From assembly GCF_000715075.1 (NCBI RefSeq), contig NC_134097.1, forward strand, positions 69,597,190-69,661,189: DNA of 64,000 nt, written 5' to 3'. The notes under the pieces are model-generated. The model did not search any database, had not been told where the DNA came from, and saw only the letters and a list, made by a program, of their open reading frames with translations. The first letter of the stretch is position 1; every line of letters starts with the position of its first letter. Shown piece by piece: positions 35,555 to 47,597 of the stretch. The DNA is from Nicotiana tabacum. Lineage: Eukaryota > Streptophyta > Magnoliopsida > Solanales > Solanaceae. Position numbers and translations under genes: made by a program.

Positions 35555-36795
35555 TGATAAAAGTGATAACAAAATGCTCTTATTAGTGTTTTTCATGCTT
35601 TGCAGGTTATATATGACCAGAGAAGGCTATGGAGTACTTTTGGGATCAAATATGGAAAAAAAGAGGCCGATCGTAAAATTCCGTCAAGTAAACCACGCGA
35701 AACAGTTCAAGTCAGAACTGAAAGAGGACTGCCGCGGTTCCACCGCGACCGCGGCAGAACCGCGGTAGAAGATGGCTACAGACAAAGTGAGAATCAGAGA
35801 GCATGTTTGGCCGCGGTTTGGCCGCGACCGCAGCAGAACCGCGACGGAGGCGGAGAACTTCAGGGACTAAAGTGCAAAACACGGGATTTTTAGCCCAAAA
35901 CCCTATTTTAAACATTAGACTTCGCCCAAGAGAGATACGTATTGATTTGGAGAGTATTTTGGCAAGGAAAAAGAATTGTGAGAGATCACCCAAAACATCT
36001 TTCTTCTTTTCTTTGATTTTTCTTGCAAGTTTTATGATGAATATTGTTTTAGTTTGTTTACCCATAGTTATGAGTAGCAAAATCCTTTGTCTAAGGTTTT
36101 GATGGAACCTATTGGGGGATGAACTTCTTGTTTATGTGAATGCAAATTGCTAGTCTCAATCTTTATTTGTTCAACTTTGTGCATGTTGCAGTTAATTGAC
36201 AGGATCCTCAATTAGCTGTGCCTATTTAGTGTGCATAACTCGGGAGAGAGTGCATATTTAGGTTATTGTTGAACAACACCACTCCCAAAGTATAAGATGG
36301 ATCTATAACTGCGGGTTTAAAGGCGAGATTAGGGATAACGAAGCCTTGAGTGCAATCTAAAGTGAACCGTGTTAATTAGAGCTAGCTAGTGTATCTCGAG
36401 AGAGTGCATTGAGTATATTACTGTGATTACTCGGGAGATATTTACGGTAAAATGAACGTTCATGATTGATAGAGAGGTGTTGGTAAATTTGTATGAAGCA
36501 TAAACAGAAGGGATTCCATCAATAGGAGAAGTCATTACCTTAGCGTTTTCTCATTATTGTTTATAACCTTAGCATCCTTAGTTTACAGTTGTTTATTTAC
36601 TTGCAATTTTAGTTATTAAAGACACCATCAACTGTGATTCAAACGTTTGGGGAAATTGGTTCTCAAGAGTTTAGTGGGTCTAAAGATAGTGATTGATAGG
36701 TTAACTCTCTGTGAATTCGACTCTGGGCAGAATACTCAGGTTATATTTGCAACGTCCGTAGGGTTCTTTTTATAAGGCATAGTTGGGCGTGACCA
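35555..36795 (+). repeat. 5' LTR of the Athila-like element (left end approximate)
   Basis: The right end, GTTGGGCGTGACCA at 36795, is supported by position five bases before the primer site and by similarity to the LTR end at 1-269. The left end is a guess near TGATAAAAGTGATAAC (35555), because no 3' LTR is available for alignment. It contains two copies of a GC-rich self-complementary motif (35732-35765 and about 35810-35850). Confidence 0.55.
35732..35765 (+). repeat. 34-nt GC-rich self-complementary motif in the Athila LTR
   Basis: CCGCGGTTC (35732-35740) pairs with GAACCGCGG (35757-35765), and inside these CCGCG pairs with CGCGG around a 2-base centre, with CA/CA mismatches between the stems. 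A decayed second copy lies near 35810-35850; related copies lie at 63765-63900. Confidence 0.8.
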
Positions 36796-36800
36796 AATTT

Positions 36801-36818
36801 TGGCGCCGTTACCGGGGA
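36801..36818 (+). promoter_or_regulatory. Primer binding site of the Athila-like element (tRNA-Asp type)
   Basis: TGGCGCCGTTACCGGGGA, five bases after the LTR end. One base differs from the usual plant Athila site complementary to the 3' end of aspartate tRNA. Confidence 0.88.
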
Positions 36819-36914
36819 GTTAACGGAATTATCAATTACCATTGATAGAAATACAAAAATTCTTAGTGTAGTTAGTTTTCTCTATACCAAATTTTTGATT
36901 GAAATTTTTGACGG

Positions 36915-37368
36915 TTGTTGACGTGGTTGCACAGGTGTATGCCTAGAAACTCTACGAGGACTGGAGAACTACTTGAAGGACTCTCAGACCCCGAGAAAAC
37001 ATTTCAGATATTGAACCGTGCCAACAAAAGACTTCGACAACCTCATCAAACACACAAACTCGAAATTGACATGGGTGACGTAGACAACGTCAACGAAAAC
37101 GTCAGAGATATGGCACCTCCTGTGCCTGAGGCTGCACTATATGACTGGGCACAACCCACAGCTGACAATCTGGCCACTGCCATTGTTGTGCCCGCGATAC
37201 AAGCTGAATCGTTCCAGATCACGAACAACATGCTGCACTTGCTGCAAAACAAGGGACTATTTTCTAGGACACCAGCCGAAGATCCTCAACAGCACTTGAA
37301 GAACTTCCTGTCGATTTGCAAAACTCAAAGGCAACCCAACGTAACTCCGGAAGCAATCAGGCTGTTAT
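36915..37368 (+). pseudogene. Athila-like gag, 5' part
   Basis: The start of the gag frame. Two Met codons are possible (36915 or 36948, MPRNSTRTGELLEG); the second looks more like family starts. The capsid region begins with ADNLATAIVVPAIQAESFQI and NPQQHLKNFL-like DPQQHLKNFLSICKTQ, ending at AIRLL where the Ogre-type element is inserted. It continues in frame at 58493. Confidence 0.8.
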
Positions 37369-39377
37369 TGTAAGCACGTGATTTTTGCCCTATGTGAGAA
37401 TTACTCCCAAAAATTCAAAATAAAACAATTTTTCTTTGTGTGCAATTTTGAGAAATTTCGTGGCATTTTTGATAATTATTTGTATTTGTCCATGCATGTT
37501 TATTTGTTAAATTAATAAAATATAAAAAAAGATGTCGCATTTGCATTTAGGATTTAATTCTACAATTAGGAGCAATTAAGTTTGTTTTTACAAGAACAAA
37601 AAAAAAATCATAAAAATAATGTACGTTGCATTTTTAGCATTTAATGTCCAAATTGTGTAATTTTATCGTAATTGCTATTTAACTGTGTGTTAATTGTTAT
37701 TAATAATTAATTAACACTTTTATAAATTAATTTAGTTCTATAGGATAATTTAGGATTTTTAGAATTTAGTTTTAGTTTAAGAAAAAATAAAAGAAGAAAA
37801 AAGAAGCAATAAAAGAAGAAGAAAATCGGATTGGGCCTTTTCTTCAATTCTAAACCACAAGCCCAAAACCAAATAACCCCTTATCCAACCCAAAAAATAA
37901 ACCCACCGGGTCGACCCAACCCGGTCCGCCCCATAACCCCAAACAAATAACCCCATCTGACCACACGACCCCCCTCACTCTTTCTCTCATTTTTGTTTCA
38001 TTTGCTACTCACTACCTAAAAAACCCTAAAGACACCCCATCTCTTTCTCCTAGCCGCCGGACCCATGCACCCCCCTTCTCTTCATCTTCTCCGTTCACCC
38101 CCCACGAAACCCCACAGCCCCCCCTCCGTTCACCACTGTCCAGCCCCCCCTCCCGTCCATTCTTCTTTTCCGTCGTCGGACCACCCAAGTTAACCCCCGG
38201 TCCGCCATTGAAACCAAACGACTACCCAAGTCAACCCCCTCACCGCCGGACAGAATCCCAAACGAACAACCCCGTCCCGTCGCTACCACCAGCCCCGTCC
38301 ACCTGAAACCCCAGCGAGCTCCATCTCCGCACGACCCCCTACGGACTGCCCAATGCCGCCACTGCTGCGTTCTTGCTCGTCGAGCAACCCAGCTCACTCG
38401 TCCATTGCCCAACCACGCCGGAAACCACTGACCGTTCGGTCATTTTCAGTGGTGTTCGTGGTCGTCTTCGTCGTCCAGCTTCATCGCCTGAAATCAATCG
38501 GAAAACATACAAAACATTTCCGGGCAAATTCGAGTTATTTTGGTTTCAAAGTTTCCGGGCAGATTTGTTTCCATTCGAGTTTGTCATTGTTCCGATCCGG
38601 TTAGTTGGTTTAAGTTTCATTTCTGTCTGTATTTTGTTTGATATTCTCGGATCTGAAATCAGTATATGTTTGATTCTTTTCTTGTTTGTTGTTTATCATT
38701 TCTTGATTATTTCTTCAATTTGTTTTTATTCACTTGTTATTGTTTAGTTTTAATATAGAAGTGTGTTAGTTTAATCACTTGAATCCTTTATCTTGGTTGT
38801 AATGTTGTTAGATTTAATTTGAAGTTCAATTGATTATTGAGTTTAGTGATTTGAATCTACTTGTTTGTTATGTTCAATTTGTTATTGTTATTGAATCTGA
38901 AAGTGTGTTTGTTGTTAAAAATGTTGTTCAGTTAAAATGATTTCAGTTGTTTCTTTATTGTTCATCATATGGTTTGGTTCCCTGAATCCTTAGTCTTTGT
39001 TTTGATGATATTTGACATAATTTGAGTTTCTAGCTTAAATTTGTTGATGAAATTTGATTAGGAATTGGTTATAGCTGCTGTATTTTGGTTAATTGATTAG
39101 GTGAATTGGTTATAACTGATGGGGGTAGAATGGTAATTTCAGAGGAGTATTTTTTGAATTGAAAATTTGAACAATTATTTATTTTGAGTGCTCTGTGCAC
39201 TAAGCGCTAATAATATTAAAATAAGGTATTAAAATAATATAGTGAGGGACAAGACATATGTTAGTGGGGAATAATACATTTGTTTAATAAAAGTGGGGGA
39301 CAAAACATTAAGTAGTGAGATTCAAAAGGGGATGAGGAGAAGATGGTGGGATTTAATTTAAGTGCTTCAAGTTTGGC

Positions 39378-39385
39378 TATAAATA
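39378..39385 (+). promoter_or_regulatory. TATA box of the Ogre-type 5' LTR
   Basis: TATAAATA, conserved at 55926-55933 in the 3' LTR. It implies U3 of about 2.0 kb and a start near 39405-39415, next to a G-run. Confidence 0.6.
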
Positions 39386-39519
39386 AAGAAGAGCTTGACA
39401 CAAGTTAGGGGGGGGGGATTTTCTGAATATTAAGAGAGAATTTTCTGAACATTAAGAGAGAATTGGGGATTCTTCGGAACAGAAAAAAAACATTCTGAAA
39501 ATCTAAAGAGAGAGTAGTA

Positions 39520-39682
39520 TACACCCGATATACACTCTGAATACACTGGATATACGGGGTCAAAAGAAAGAAAAAAAGAACAGGAGGAAGTTCAAAGATA
39601 GAGACTATATACACTCGATATACAGTTAATATACACTATATATACACTATAGATACTCTCGATATACACTGAATATACACGG
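39520..39682 (+). repeat. Degenerate GATATACACT repeats in the Ogre LTR
   Basis: At least eight imperfect copies of a 10-13 bp unit related to GATATACACT, just downstream of the predicted transcription start; the same block is at about 56068-56238 in the other LTR. Confidence 0.75.
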
Positions 39683-41963
39683 ACAACCACCGAATGGATC
39701 CGCGATTGGCTGCTGTTGTTACCCCCGGTTGCTTGCTGATCTCCAATCTTCTTTCCCAACCTTCATTTGGTTTCTTTGCCTTCTAAATCTCGGTCTTGTT
39801 AATTAGGTACGTCCTCCTCAAGATATTGTTAGATCTGTCTTAATGTTAGTCTGTGATAGATGCAAAGATTTTGCAGCTGTGGTTCTTTGATTTATTCTTG
39901 TAAGAAAAACATTAAATCTTGAGGAAATTTCATAAAAGTTACAGTGATATGTATTGCTTGTTTGTGTTATTTCTTTAAAGTATCAATTTGATTATTGGTT
40001 CGTTAGCTGACAAATATCTAGTAACAAATAAAGAAATGTCATTAGAGAAGCTAAAATGTCAAACTACTTAGATGTACTGTTCAAGGATCTAAATTTTAAG
40101 TAGTATTTTGCTTTAAATTTCATGAAGAAGGTTGATTGATATGTCCAAGATTATTACTCCATATATAAATTGCTTGTGGGATACCAGATTTTTTTTCTAT
40201 AAAAAAAAATGTGGCTATAAAAAAAAATAATGTGGACGAAAATAAAGGGATGAATTCTTCTTAACGGAGACGGGGGGTATATACTATATACGCTGGATAT
40301 ACATTCTATATACACGGACAGACCACTTCGTCTTCTTCACGAGCCTTCCCCCTCCCTTGAGCTTTTTCTCCATTTTTTTTTCAAGAAAGAGAGTTTCTTC
40401 TTCACAATTTTTTAAGCAGCAAAACTTAACTCCATCTTCCTCATCATATAACTTACCTCCACCAGTTTATTTTGGTGGAAGCTCAAATGGAGTCTGTTCG
40501 GTTCCGTTCGAGTTTCCGGCGCCGCTGAAGTTTTCCGGCCATGGTCACTGATATTTGGTTCATTTGTTGATTTGCAAACCTTCAAAATTCATATTCCGAA
40601 ATAAAAGGTCTATTTCTTTACATATGTATCATTTCTTCATAAATTAGTTCATGGATGTTGGGTTGAACAAATATTTCACTAAGTTCCTACATGTCTCTGC
40701 GAATATTCATTCCATGTATCAAAGTGAGTTTGCTTTAAAGTTGGTTTGTGCTTGATAGCATTAGAAAATGTTTAGCCCTTTGTTAGTATGTTTCCCTGTT
40801 GGTGTTCTTAAGATGAATTTATTTGTTATAAGGTTTCTATTGGCTTCATGATTAGTTGGAAATATGACGTGAATTTGATAAGTTTGGTGTTGGTGATTTT
40901 GGCTTTGAGTGTTTTATTAATGAACCTTTTTGTTTTGTTAGTGTTTAAACTTATGGTCCATGTGCTATTGAGATATTTAGTTGATAAACATTGGGCCTTT
41001 GGTAATTTAATAGATAGTGGGATGCCTGTAATTTAGAATATATGGGCTTAAAATCAGAATTTTTTTTAGAACAATGATGGGCTCAAATAAGTCGATCCAT
41101 GTTGGCCTGTTTCCTAAACCGATTTGTTCAAGTCTTGTAAATACATATGACTTCTTTAACTAGTGTGGGGATCAAACATCATTGAAATTCTACATATATT
41201 TTCATAATGTTGTATCCATAATTCAAGAGCCTCACCATCGATAATCTCAAAGTAGTCTAGAAAAATAATTCATGAATATATGTAGTTTGCTTCAGTTGAG
41301 TATGAAATAACTTGGGGCATGCCATGCAAAATAACATCTCAAAATGCATGGCCCTCGTTTGATTTAATCCTTAGATTCTGAGGCATGCCATTTAGCGAAT
41401 TCCAGGGCCCTCGTAAAGTGCAAATGCGTAGTTGCTTTAGGCGCGTGTTTAATAACATTACTTTCCTAAATTCGGGTGCGCATTTATGTGACCCAAATCC
41501 AAATCTCAACAATGCTAAATTATGTCAAAAACCACGGGTGCATTTATGTGACGTGGTTCGAGACGTGTTTTAATAACGTTGCAATCTTCTTTAAATTTTT
41601 TTTAATAAAAACGGTTAAAAGTTAAAATTTGCACATGGGTTTAAACATATATAAAAATCAGATAAATAAGCCGAATATGACAGTTGAGCGACCGTGCTAG
41701 AACCACGGAACTCGGGAATGCCTAACACCTTCTCCCGGGTTAACAGAATTCCTTACCCGAATTTCTGTGTTCACGGACTGTAAAACAGAGTCAATCTTTT
41801 CCTCAATTCGGGATTTGAACCGGTGACTTGGGACGCCATAAAATATTTCCAAATGGCGACTCTGAATTTTTAAATAATAAATCTCGTTTCGATTGTCCTT
41901 TAATTGGAAAAACTCCCTCTGCGTCCCTTTGCGGGCGCGGGTAAAAAGGAGGTGTGACAGCTC

Positions 41964-41981
41964 TGACGACTCTGCTGGGGA
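41964..41981 (+). promoter_or_regulatory. Primer binding site of the Ogre-type element (tRNA-Arg type)
   Basis: TGACGACTCTGCTGGGGA, four bases after the LTR end. It differs at one or two positions from the arginine-tRNA site known for Ogre elements. Confidence 0.8.
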
Positions 41982-42744
41982 TATAACTTCTAACCCAGAA
42001 CCACTGGTTCAGGGTTAGAAATTCGAGCTTAGAATAATTGTTGTATTTGGCTTTATCGTATGATTGAGCTTAAATGTGCAAAATGATGCTTTTTACCGCA
42101 TTGATATTATTTGAACTGTACATATAAACTATGCCGAAACCTTCTCTTCTCACCTCCGGGGATGTGCTTACTGGTTGAGACTCCCTATTCTGTTAGTGTC
42201 ATACCCTGAAATAAAAGAGGCTCGGAAAGTTTCTAAGCCGGCTGGCCTTTTGGTTCCCGAAAAGGAGCTCCTTCCTCAACTCAATTTGTCCGCTCGGGTA
42301 CACTGTCTAGAACATATACCCAGGTTGAACCTAGAATAACTTGACTTCATGCCGGATCCTTAGTAGGAAAGTTTATTTGCATCATGTTGCATTTGACTTA
42401 GGGGACTCAACACAGGGGTTGAGTCCATTTAGGACAAGCAACCTGAAATGAAAAAAGACCATCCTGCTGCATCCTGTTTGTTTTGCACATTTATTTGCTT
42501 CAGATCTGTATGCTGACCGGCTTCTGAAATCGGGAATTTTTGAAAAATTGTGAAAAAGAGAAAAGGAAAAATAGCAGTGTAGGGAGATAACTACTTATTT
42601 TTAAAAAAATAAAACCAATGTCCAAGTAGTGTCAAAACCCTGCCGAAATTTTGAAAAATGAAAAAAAATTATCTTTTTTTTAGTTTGATTTATTTGAAAA
42701 ACAAAAGAAAGGAGTCTTGTTTACAAGTTTAGTTTATGTTGGGC

Positions 42745-42797
42745 GAACTACGCCGGTTTGATTCTCACAGGGCGTGAGATACGTAGGCAACCTCGTC
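42745..42797 (+). repeat. Ogre hairpin motif, copy 1 (upstream of ORF1)
   Basis: GAACTACG, then TTGATT, the hairpin CTCAC-AGGGC-GTGAG, then ATACGTAGGCAACC. Three more copies are at 45389, 48539 and 53734. Confidence 0.75.
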
Positions 42798-43130
42798 GGG
42801 TCCAACCTCCCATTTTGCAAAAATAGACAAAAAATGTCAAATTTTAATTTTCGTCATAGAGTCGGGCGATGCCGTTTTTGTCAGAAATAGCCGAATGTTC
42901 CCGAAAGGGACGTCGGAAGGTTGACTTTGCATAAACGGCCACTTCTGTCATTTTTTGGATTTTTGATCGGTTGACTCACACAACCTTAAAATCTTCATCC
43001 CTGAAGTGCTGAAAGGTCGTGTTCAGAAAATCAGGTCTTTCTTTTATGAAAAATAATCAGATCGTTTTGAGTTAAATAGTCAAATCGTTTTGAGTCAAAT
43101 AAATTTTCTTTTGTTTAATCACATTAATAA

Positions 43131-45188
43131 ATGTGCAGGATGAGCACGACTCAGAATGAACCTTTTTCAATCATGAATAAAATCTCCCTCCAGTGGCGGC
43201 TATGGTGGAATGATTTAGGCAAAGAAGGGCGAGACGAAGTCAAGAAACATCTGAAAGGTCTCACGGGTTTATTGGGTATCAGGCCTCGAGGGGATATTAT
43301 AAGGGCACTGGTCACTTACTGGGACCCTGCGCACAATGTCTTCCACTTCTCGGACTTTGAACTCATCCCGACTTTAGAGGAAATAGCCGGGTACATCGGC
43401 AGTGCTGAGGTTCTGTTGAGGCGTAAATACCTGGTTGCTCCAAGAGCCGTAGCGGTGAACCGGTTTTGGGACTCGTTAAAGATAGTCAGAACGATCTATA
43501 ACCCAGACTTGGCGAAAGGTTTTTGCACTCTGAGCTTCATATACCAAAGATACGGCCATGTAGGAGGATTCAACAAGCCAGAAAACAAGTTGTGCAGCAA
43601 AAGTAACCGTCGAAAGTGGGATGAACATAGACGGGTTGCTTTCATGATAACCTTCTTAGGGCTTTTAGTGTTCCCAAGAAAATACGGGAATATTGACATA
43701 AAGGTAGCTGGGGTCGTCAGTACTTTGCTCACTCAAGATGACAGCACGCTTGCGCCCATGATTGTATCTGATATCTTCCGAGCTCTCACGGCCTGCAAAG
43801 CCGGAGGGAACTTTTTCGAAGGGTGTAACTTGTTATTGCAAATGTGGATGACCGAACACCTATGTCACCGAGCCTAGTTCCTGAGCCATGGATCTTCTGA
43901 GAAAACCTGCATAGAGGAGTTCTACACCAGAATTAATGAGGTCTGCTTACCTGAAAGAGTCTCGGCATGGACCTCATACTTTCGGACCCTCAACGCCAAT
44001 CAAATACAGTAGACACTGGGATGGTTACCGATCGACGAAGTCATATATATGCCAGTAGCTAGGCCCCATTTTCTCTTGATGGGGCTTAAGAACATTCAAC
44101 CTTATGCGCCGTATCGGGTTTTGAGGCAACTTGGGAGGTGTCAGATAGTGCCGAAAGATGAGGACCTGAGCACCCAAGTGACTGAGATCAGTTCCGATGG
44201 CCAGTTTCCTGAAGCAAGGGTCCGCCAGATTTGGAGCCAATGTCAATAATTGGAGGCAAATACTTGTGTACTAAATCGGGCAAGAGGGGAAGTTTCACCC
44301 GAATATCAGGCTTGGTACAAAGGGGAAGTGTCGTTTGGAAGGCCGGCTAAAAGACCTCACCTTCAAGAGTTTGCCAAGTCCTCACAAGAGCATTGGGACT
44401 GGTTGGCGAAAGAAGAAGAATACAGGGCCATAATAGGCAAGTTGAAGTAGCAGGTCACAGATCTTCAGTTTGAAAGAGAAATTCAGATCGCGATCGATGA
44501 AGGGGACAGAAAGAAATCAGCCCAAGAAAATGACTCCCTTAGAGCTCAAAACCGACAAGTCATAATGGATGTCGACAACCAACGGAGAAGCCAGTCCGAT
44601 AAAAGGCTGATAGCAGGGTTAAGGAATCAGGTCATTGAAAGCCGAAAGGACTTGGAAAGATCTGAGGCTAGCATAGCAAGAATGCGGGCCAGATGGGCAA
44701 AAGGTATAGCAGTGGGGAAAAAGCACCTATGGCAAGTGAGAAGGGATTATTAAGGGAGCATTGAAATATTAAGAGAAACAAATTCCACTCTCAGAGATCG
44801 AGTCTTTAAACAAGCCCGAGATGCTAGAACGGACAGGGATCGCTGCTATGATTTAATAGCCCGAATGGAAGAACTAATGGAGAGGTTCCAAGATCGGCTC
44901 GTTGACAACACTCAAGTATTGGGATTAGAGAATCAACGAATAGAACAGCTGTGTATTGAAAGTAATAGAATCAGGGGTAGGATCGATGAGATTGGGCACT
45001 ACATCACCACGAGGTGCCTAACCTGTGAGGAAATGCCCCGTGATACCCTTTTTGCCTCAGTCATGGGTTATGTCCACCAGATCATGGAGGAATTAAAAAG
45101 CTTGCAAAGAGGCCTTGCACCAAAGCCCGCGGAAAGGCCGAACGATGCCTCGCGGGCACCAAAATTCAAGGCCTTAATGTATCCCTAG
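43131..45188 (+). pseudogene. Ogre ORF1 (plant-mobile-domain-like N-terminus, coiled-coil C-terminus)
   Basis: A single reading frame of about 685 codons interrupted by five stops at 43875, 44010, 44247, 44448 and 44751. The N-terminus has LQWRLWWNDLGKEGRDEVKK, a conserved YWDPAHNVFHFSDFELIPTL block and EEIAGYIG, as in Ogre ORF1 and plant mobile-domain-like proteins. The C-terminal half is Glu/Arg/Lys-rich and likely coiled coil (about 44400-45050), with a Cys pair near CLTCEE. Function of ORF1 is not established. Each of the five stops is a TAG or TAA at a position that would be Gln before a C-to-T change. Start at 43131 or 43140. Confidence 0.8.
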
Positions 45189-45388
45189 TTCAAGTCTGCA
45201 CTTGTTGTTTTTAAGAGTCTGTTGTCTACCCTTCTGTTCTCTTTTCATATCAAACAATGTTAATAGTGTGGAGTATGTATTTTGTTTGTCTCTTTTCAAA
45301 TGGGTAGCTTGTAATAGCATATTTTGGTAATAAAATGAAAAACAAATTCCAAAAAAAAAAAATTGTGTCTTTATTTTTACTTGTGGCA

Positions 45389-45437
45389 GAACTACGCCTG
45401 GTCTGATTCATGCAGGGACATGATACGTAGACAATCC
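45389..45437 (+). repeat. Ogre hairpin motif, copy 2 (between ORF1 and gag)
   Basis: GAACTACG, CTGATT, the hairpin CATG-CAGGGA-CATG, then ATACGTAGACAATCC. Confidence 0.75.
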
Positions 45438-45737
45438 ACATAAGATTCGACCATCACTAAAAAAAGGGCATTGTGAATAAAAGAAAGGAAAAAAGGACAT
45501 AAAAAGAAAGAATAAGCCGGGATGACGCACGCAATCGAAGCAAAAACATGTTAGAAATGGTTAAACTGCCTAGGAACATTGCATTCCCCAATATGAAATT
45601 GCAATATGTGTTAAACTCTAACGCTAACAAGTTTGTTGTTTATACTAGAGAAAGAGATTTCAAAACAGTTAGCTTGTTAGAACATTCTGGCAGATTACCA
45701 TTACCACACAAGATCTAAAGGGCCCATTCCGGAAAGT

Positions 45738-47597
45738 ATGTCTGGTTTGGACAAAAGTGTTGAGGAGGAAAAGACGGAGATGCAAATGATGAAGGAGGAA
45801 GTAGACAGGTTGAGACAAGGGATAGCTAGGATGCACCTAGCCTGGGCTAAGGGACAAACATCACCAATACTTCCCCCTACTGCTACCCTTTCACCAGCTC
45901 GGACTCCGGAACACCCTTCCACTGGTCCATCAACGAGCTTCCCCATTGCCCAATACTATCAAAGGGAAACTTCCTATAATCCCCAAGCTTCACCACCCAA
46001 ACAAAACCCTCATCCACCAACTGTTCCTGTTTTCGTGGCACCTCCACCCGCCACAATGCAAAAATCATCCGAGGAACCAGTGTTTCAGGTTCACGACAAT
46101 CAATACTATCCTCCTGAAGTCACCTTCAAAACACCCGAGCCATACACTTACACCCCTCACCTTCAGCTCCCGACAGAAACTGAGAGGCCAGCTAAGAATT
46201 TGGAGCAGGACGAAGTGCTCCATAAAGTGAAAAGCCTGGAGCAATCGTTCAGGAATATGCATGGATTGGGCAGCCAAGTCAGTGTGTCCTATAAAGATCT
46301 GTGTCCCTTCCCCGATGTTAAATTGTCGGCAGGTTTTAAGATGCTAAAGTTTAATCTATATGAGGGACATGGTGATCCCATGGCACATCTACGAGGTTTC
46401 TGTAGTAAGATGAGAGGGGCAGGTGGAAAGGATGAGTTGCTGATAGCTTATTTCGGTCAAAGTTTAAGCGGGTCCGCATTAGAATGGTACACGAGGCAGG
46501 ATCCTAGCAGGTGGTATACCTGGGACGATCTAGCACAAGCATTTGCAGGTCATTTCCAGTATAACCTTGAGATCGTCCCCGACCGTCTCACACTGTTAAA
46601 ACTTGAGAAAAAGCCTGGAGAGAGCTTCAGGAAATTTGGATTCCGATGGAGAGAACAAGCAGCAAGAGTCGATCCGCCAATGAGGGAAGGTGAAATGGTG
46701 GACTACTTCTTACAAACGTTGGAGCCAACTTACTTGGGTCACCTGGTGACATCAGTTGGTAAATCTTTCAATGAAGTAGTAAAAATGGGTGGCATGGTTT
46801 AAGAGGGACTCAGGTCCAACAAAATAATGAGTTATTCAGCGATCAAGGCCACAACTCAGGCTATCCAAAGCGGCACAGGAGGTGCGCTCGGGAAAAAGAA
46901 GAGAGAGGAGGTCGCAACAGTCGAAGCAGGTACTTGGTCCAAATCCAGAGGTCCTTCCCCTCACTACCAGCCCAGACCCCATCATTCAAATTACCCACAC
47001 ATGCCATATGGCCTTCCACAACCCTACTACCCACCATCAGAGCCACTCTTTTCCGCCCATCACGCCCAAACCTGTCCCCGAGCTCCACATAATCCACCTT
47101 AGTATTATCCTCCGAATAATGTCCGGTCATATGTCCAACCATCAGGTCACTCCCTATGGCGAGTGCCAGCACCACATAATGCATTCTTGCCTTCACAACA
47201 TTTTAGAGCACCCAACGACACTAGAAAATAGGGGCAGGGAAGGGAACAAAGGCAAAGAAATAGTTTCACGCCAATTGGGGAGTCCTACACAAGCTTGTTT
47301 GAAAAGTTAAAGCATTCTAGCCTGATTGAGCCGCTCCTCGGCTATACTCCAGACCCATATGCAAAAGGCTTCGATCCTACTGTACGATGCATGTACCACT
47401 CTAATGTCCAAGGGCATAGCATTGAAGATTGTCGTTCTTTGAAAAGGGAAATAGAAAGAATGATTCAAGAAGGGGTAATTGTGATCAATGATAGTGACAA
47501 GGAGCATGCGAATCCTCTTGGGAATTTGCGGACTGAAGTTAATGATATTGAAGTTGTTAATGGTTTTGGAAATATTGATAGGGAACCCAGTGGCTGA
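45738..47597 (+). pseudogene. Ogre gag
   Basis: The capsid precursor. The N-terminus is a short coiled coil (EEEKTEMQMMKEEVDRLRQG), then a Pro-rich region. The retrotransposon gag core follows, with KFNLYEGHGDPMAHLRGFC, GSALEWYTRQDPSRWYTWDD and FGFRWREQAARVDPPMREGE. Next comes a Pro/His/Tyr-rich tail and a Cys/His segment CMYHSNVQGHSIEDC near 47385-47430. The frame is continuous from 45738 but carries stops at 46800 (TAA), 47100 (TAG) and 47229 (TAG), all at likely former Gln codons. After the terminal TGA (47595) no protease or RT follows. Confidence 0.85.

Larger units (their letters stand above)
37369..41959 (+). repeat. 5' LTR of the Ogre-type element
   Basis: 4591 bp, TG...CA, paired with 53918-58492. 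It contains a CT/proline-codon-rich zone (37980-38480), a strong TATA box (39378-39385), a block of degenerate GATATACACT repeats (about 39520-39682, with a small echo near 40278-40316) and a primer-site-like TGGCGACTCTG near the 3' end (about 41855-41866). No convincing protein-coding gene is seen, although open stretches occur. Confidence 0.93.

Noticed and set aside
35600..36100. Overlapping frames around the GC-rich motif in the Athila LTR
   Set aside because: They arise from the self-complementary GC-rich repeats and lie in LTR sequence; no protein family recognised.
38095..38750. Open frames in the CT-rich part of the Ogre LTR, repeated near 54560-55290
   Set aside because: Overlapping frames on both strands in biased sequence, no domain and no start context. 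The repetition is due to LTR identity, not selection on protein.
41818..41850. A tRNA B-box-like GGTTCAAATCC on the minus strand in the Ogre LTR (also near 58340)
   Set aside because: No matching A-box or cloverleaf around it, and it lies inside the LTR at both ends of the element, so it is not a tRNA gene.
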